A DNA stretch of 64,000 nt, from positions 6,984,001 to 7,048,000 of the forward strand of contig CM034141.1 in assembly GCA_019914995.1 (NCBI GenBank), read 5' to 3'. The notes below the pieces were generated by a model. That model had not been told where the DNA came from and did not search any database. It was given only the letters and a program-made list of their open reading frames with translations. Positions 60,101 to 64,000 of this stretch are shown here, one piece after another (within the stretch, counting starts at the first letter, position 1; each line of letters starts with the position of its first letter). The DNA comes from Acanthochlamys bracteata (Eukaryota > Streptophyta > Magnoliopsida > Pandanales > Velloziaceae). Both the position numbers and the translations under genes were made by a program.

Positions 60101-63100
60101 AATTTTGATGTGCATAGATACAATTTTCAAGAAGAATATTCATAGAAATATAAGCAATTTTCAAGATGTTGATCAATTTAGGAAGAGAATGAGATAAAAA
60201 GCGCATGCGAGTCGCCAAGGTGACATGCCCATAAGCAAACAAATGGAAGGATGTGTTCCCAAAAAAATTCCACTCAAAAATATGTTATAGCGATAAGATG
60301 ATACCTTTCCTTTGGCAGCTGACTGCATCACTGCCTCTATCATTTTATGAGAACTTCTGCCAATAGCTTGTATACCATCTCCATTGGGAGAAGAATGCAC
60401 CCCATTTGACGATAACCTGGATTCTCTATCAATTTGTCTTTTAAATTCCTGCATCCTCTCTGTCAAAGCCGCTTGTTCGTAGTTAGACCTTTCTCTTGAT
60501 TGCTGAGCAAATGTTAAAACCTACAGAATGTAAAAGACCACGATCACACTGCTGAAGTTCACCCGGAAATGTGCATAATGTAGTAGTTGAACTGAAACTA
60601 TAATAAAGTTCCATAAGGAGCCAAACAAGACCAAAGAACGTCTTAACACGTATCACAAACAATAAGAAAATCAAGATTAAAGATATTAACAGAGTTAATC
60701 AAATCCACTCGGTAGGTGGCATAATATGAGAAGCAGATGGCACAGTAGAAGATATATCTACAAGAGTACCTGGTTGATGTATGGTTCCATCTGATGCAAT
60801 AATTCATAGCCCTGCAAAAAATAAATAAATAAAGGAAACGATATCGTACTGCCCACAGAACCGTGATGCACAACAAAGTAGAATGATAAGATATAGAAAC
60901 TTACTTGCTTAAAATAACGAAGATGAGCATCCATTGTTCCACTTACAGCTTCCAAAAATTCAAATCTCTTCTTGGCCTCCACATTAGAGAGAGCGGTGAC
61001 CTTAGGAAAATTAAGAGGTAAACTTATAGTACTGACCATATTCTTCCATTCTAGACCTAAAAGAACGCTATATAATGAGCATAAAGCAAGCTTACCAAGT
61101 TGAAGCGAGCTTGCTCAAATGAAGACCTAGCACTATGAAGTTCCTGGATTACGGAGATCAGTCAGTTTCGTTACAACAAAAACAATGAGCAAAATCTGCC
61201 AGATATGAATAGAATCTGAAATTAAGAAAGTAACACAAACAAAGGTATTTGACTATTACATCTTCCAAGACAGTTGTTATATCGGCTTTTGTGCTTTTTT
61301 TAAGGGATAGATATCTATCACGAGCCTGTTTCAGAATAAAATGGAACAGTAAGCAGTCAATGTCATTAAATCCCGACAGATAGGAAGACACATTAACAGG
61401 TGATTTCCACACACTCAGACAGTAAATTATCTACAGATATTTACATCTATAGTGAACAATATCATCAAACATAATACCATCAGATGATCAAACTAGCACC
61501 TGGTCATAGAGGATGGTAGCCTTGTCAAATCTCTTCCGAGCTTCCTGCAACACCAACAGCTTGTAAGCTTTTATCAAAATTGCTCGAGTGAGCATATAAT
61601 AGCAAATGATTTGTCATATTTATCAGATAAGCAATTCAAGAGCAGCATACAGTATGTACCCCTTTTAGATTATCAAAGACGTCTCTTCCTCTCAACATGA
61701 GAAAATTTTATGGCAATGAACAAGCATATGTTTACCTTTACATCATGCAAATCTATGTCTACAAATTGGAGCAATCTATCGTTCATAACATGCTCAACCT
61801 GCGAAGGAAAAGTATCACAATAAACAACTGAAAAGACAAAGAACTTTAATATTTCTCAGCTACTTTGATTATTATAGATGGGCCATACAAGCCAGAAGCA
61901 ATCACTCAGGACAAAGGAGCTAATAGGAAGTCACCAAATTATTTCGTAGTATACCAATAAGTGTACATAAATACCTGTGACCGCAGAACTTCTTTGTAAG
62001 TCCCAATTTCTCTCAAGGCAATCGTAAACTTGGTCATTACGGGTCCTGCAAAACATCAGGGAATTTAAGAGAGAAAAAAAATATTTTTAATAACCGTCTC
62101 CATCTTGCCAGTAACAGTTGAATTAGGAGATTTGGAATGTCCGAAGTACAGAAATTTCCAAACACAGATAATGAATAACAGCCAACTTCCAAGAACAAAC
62201 CTAATAAGCAACATGTAGGGTCCTAAACGAATTCAATAGTGGAAAAAGGAGGTAAACTGCAGCTTGGTTAACCAGATAGGATGTTCATAGAATCCAGTTC
62301 ACATGCTAATTTTAGTCATAAACAAAATGCACAGTTGATGTGGTTGTTTATCCGCCAACCTCAGATTCTCCTTTACGAAGGTATTTGCAAGTGTAGCGAC
62401 ATACTAATATAGCCAGCTATATCTCCAATGGGCCATAGCACATTAAAGTCTATGAGAGAAAACCAATTTCTTAGGTCAAAACACAAATGGAATGCAGTTT
62501 CACATATAGGCTGACTAGAACAAATATGTAAAAAAGACAAAGAAAGTAGCATATATACCTCCAAAGGCAACACTAATAGGATCATTGTGTCCTCCTCCAA
62601 ATGTTTCAAGGGAGCTTGCGAATGCAATATCCCCATCATAACCCTCACCAAGACCTTCCCTGAATGAAATATATAATAAACATTGCCCATTATGGAAACA
62701 GAAAGTGAAGTTTTAATCTGAAAACAAAAACTGGTCAAAATGGTAATTATCGTGTGGATTGTACATCCTCTTATTAGCTAGAGACATCTGAAAGATGATT
62801 TATGCATGTGCATATATATTGGACTAGAGTACTCTAAAATGCAGAAGATAGCAGCTTAGTTAACAAATACAAGACCAACTCATAGAAATGGAAGGAAGAA
62901 ACACATTACACATACGTGTACTTCCGACAGCCCTTGTAAAACTTTAGACATCGCTCCCTCAAAGATTCTGCGCTTTCCTCAAGCGTTTGGATCTGTTAGA
63001 GAAGGAAAGTGTAAGTTGAATAGATAACTCATATAAGAATGTATGCTACCATGTTTCCACATCCATTTTGACTAGGAGAAAAGAAAAGATCATATTTTTA

Positions 63101-63361
63101 AAAAGTATTCGACATGCTGTTGTCACATAAAATCCAATAATGAAAAACAGTAAAAGAAATGTAAACTACCAACAATTTCAGATCACCTATTAAGCTATGA
63201 TGGTTCAAGTGGCAGATTACTGCATATATCTTAGATCAAAATGAAATTTTATAACAGATCGCACGATCAAGGAAACACGTTGCTAAATCCAACCTAAAGA
63301 AGAGAGACGATATGACCTGCTTACGGAACATGGGGGAATCGTCGAGCTTGGCAAAATGCAT
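57135..63361 (-). CDS. AGD3: ArfGAP with BAR, PH and ankyrin domains (AGD3/SCARFACE-like)
   Basis: This ARF GTPase-activating protein acts in trans-Golgi/endosomal traffic; in Arabidopsis it (SFC/VAN3) is needed for vein continuity and auxin transport. Nineteen exons from 63361 down to 57135 join in phase to 824 residues (Arabidopsis 827). The BAR domain (1 to about 220) starts [15 protein letters not shown] and includes [22 protein letters not shown] and [18 protein letters not shown]. The PH domain (about 295-435) has [20 protein letters not shown]. The ArfGAP zinc finger is intact, Cys516, Cys519, Cys536 and Cys539 (CX2CX16CX2C), with Arg544 in GVHRNLG as the arginine finger. C-terminal ankyrin repeats include [25 protein letters not shown]. 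Intron 13, inside the PH domain, appears to use a GC donor (ttgcag|gcaaga). Exon 1 has only 15 codons. Confidence 0.95.
58369..58390. repeat. (AG)n microsatellite in an AGD3 intron
   Basis: Eleven AG units lie in the intron between exons 17 and 16 of the AGD3-like gene. On the coding strand it is a CT tract, about 50 bases upstream of an acceptor. Confidence 0.9.
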
Positions 63362-64000
63362 GATTGTATCTTTCTCCTGCACCAAATCTTCATCAAAACC
63401 AAAATTTCCTCTCAATCCCTCCGCATTGCCGCCGCCTGAATCTTTTGAAAAATTTCTAGACCACCACCACCACCGGCTACGGCAACACGAATAATCCCCA
63501 ACTCTCCCCCTAAATCAAATCAGATCAAATTAACTCCGGCACCGATATGAGATCCACAATTAATCAAACGAGCAATTCGATCTAGCAAGCAAGCTCCGCC
63601 GATAATCAACTCATTGTTTTTTAACAAAAAAGGTAAAATCAAAGAAAATGGAAATTAAGAGAAGGAATCCAATGAGAGAACGGGGGATTTGGGAGATTGA
63701 AATGAAGATCGCGGTTTTTCTATCGTGATAAAAATGCGAGCGAGAGAAAGGGAGAGAGGCAAAACAAAAGAAAAAGGAAAAGAAAGCAGGGAACTGTTTC
63801 AGAAATGGAATTTTAATTAAATAATTAACTAGATTAATTAATCGAGTAACTACGAAGATTAAGAAAGAAAGTAAAGAGAGAGAGAGAGAGGGGTGCGGAA
63901 TTAAAGAAACTTTACTTAAAAAATATTTTCATTTGTATGGGACAAGACTCGAGATAGAAGCGAACTATGCTGACAACCCTCCACCTCTCATCTTCTAATC
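63362..64000. other. AGD3 leader and promoter
   Basis: 63362-63760 is probably leader, with CT/GA-rich parts and a possible leader intron. A (GA)n run lies at about 63873-63891. No TATA box stands out. No other gene begins before the window ends. Confidence 0.45.

Noticed and set aside
1..64000. tRNA, rRNA, CRISPR array, or viral/retroelement polyprotein
   Set aside because: I looked for typical tRNA boxes, regular spacer repeats, reverse transcriptase and coat motifs and saw none; a covariance-model tRNA scan would be needed to exclude tRNAs fully.

Overview
The window looks like nuclear DNA of a core eudicot plant. Genes are split by many GT-AG introns, intergenic DNA is AT-rich, and every recognised protein is of flowering-plant type (plastid acetyl-CoA carboxylase, TIR1/AFB auxin receptor, ARF, CORYNE, LIR1). 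I see no bacterial, organellar or viral gene. Exon models below were built by hand from splice signals, reading phase and recalled family sequence; no alignment was run.

Layout. 1-2073 (+): the 3' end of the plastid acetyl-CoA carboxylase alpha-carboxyltransferase gene. 2606-3129 (+): a small WW-domain, CFL1-like protein. 4049-6520 (-): a TIR1/AFB auxin receptor with a miR393 site. 9282-11068 (+): CFAP20/BUG22. 13005-14776 (-): a bHLH137-like factor. 16494-19857 (-): mitochondrial phosphate carrier. 21111-24218 (-): the prefoldin-like protein URI. 25798-25902 (+): a 34-residue cysteine-rich microprotein. 26066-27429 (-): a Pkr1-type V-ATPase assembly factor. 29572-34377 (+): a CPL3-like Pol II CTD phosphatase. 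36036-40300 (-): a class B auxin response factor.

40301-47722 is a gene-poor, repeat-rich block with a short MITE and a candidate 3.9-kb PIF/Harbinger-like element ending five bases before the ATG of a P-loop ATPase gene (47723-50318, +). Then come LIR1 (51204-52185, -), the pseudokinase CORYNE (53490-55395, -) and an AGD3/SCARFACE ArfGAP (57135-63361, -).

Most genes are unrelated housekeeping or signalling genes, as usual in a plant genome. Four act in auxin, vascular or meristem signalling (AFB, ARF, AGD3, CORYNE), which is probably chance. I found no convincing novel multi-gene system. The best leads are the microprotein, the transposon-gene junction at 47.7 kb, four apparent GC-AG introns, a stop-free in-frame intron in the ARF, and a palindromic I-box pair in front of LIR1.
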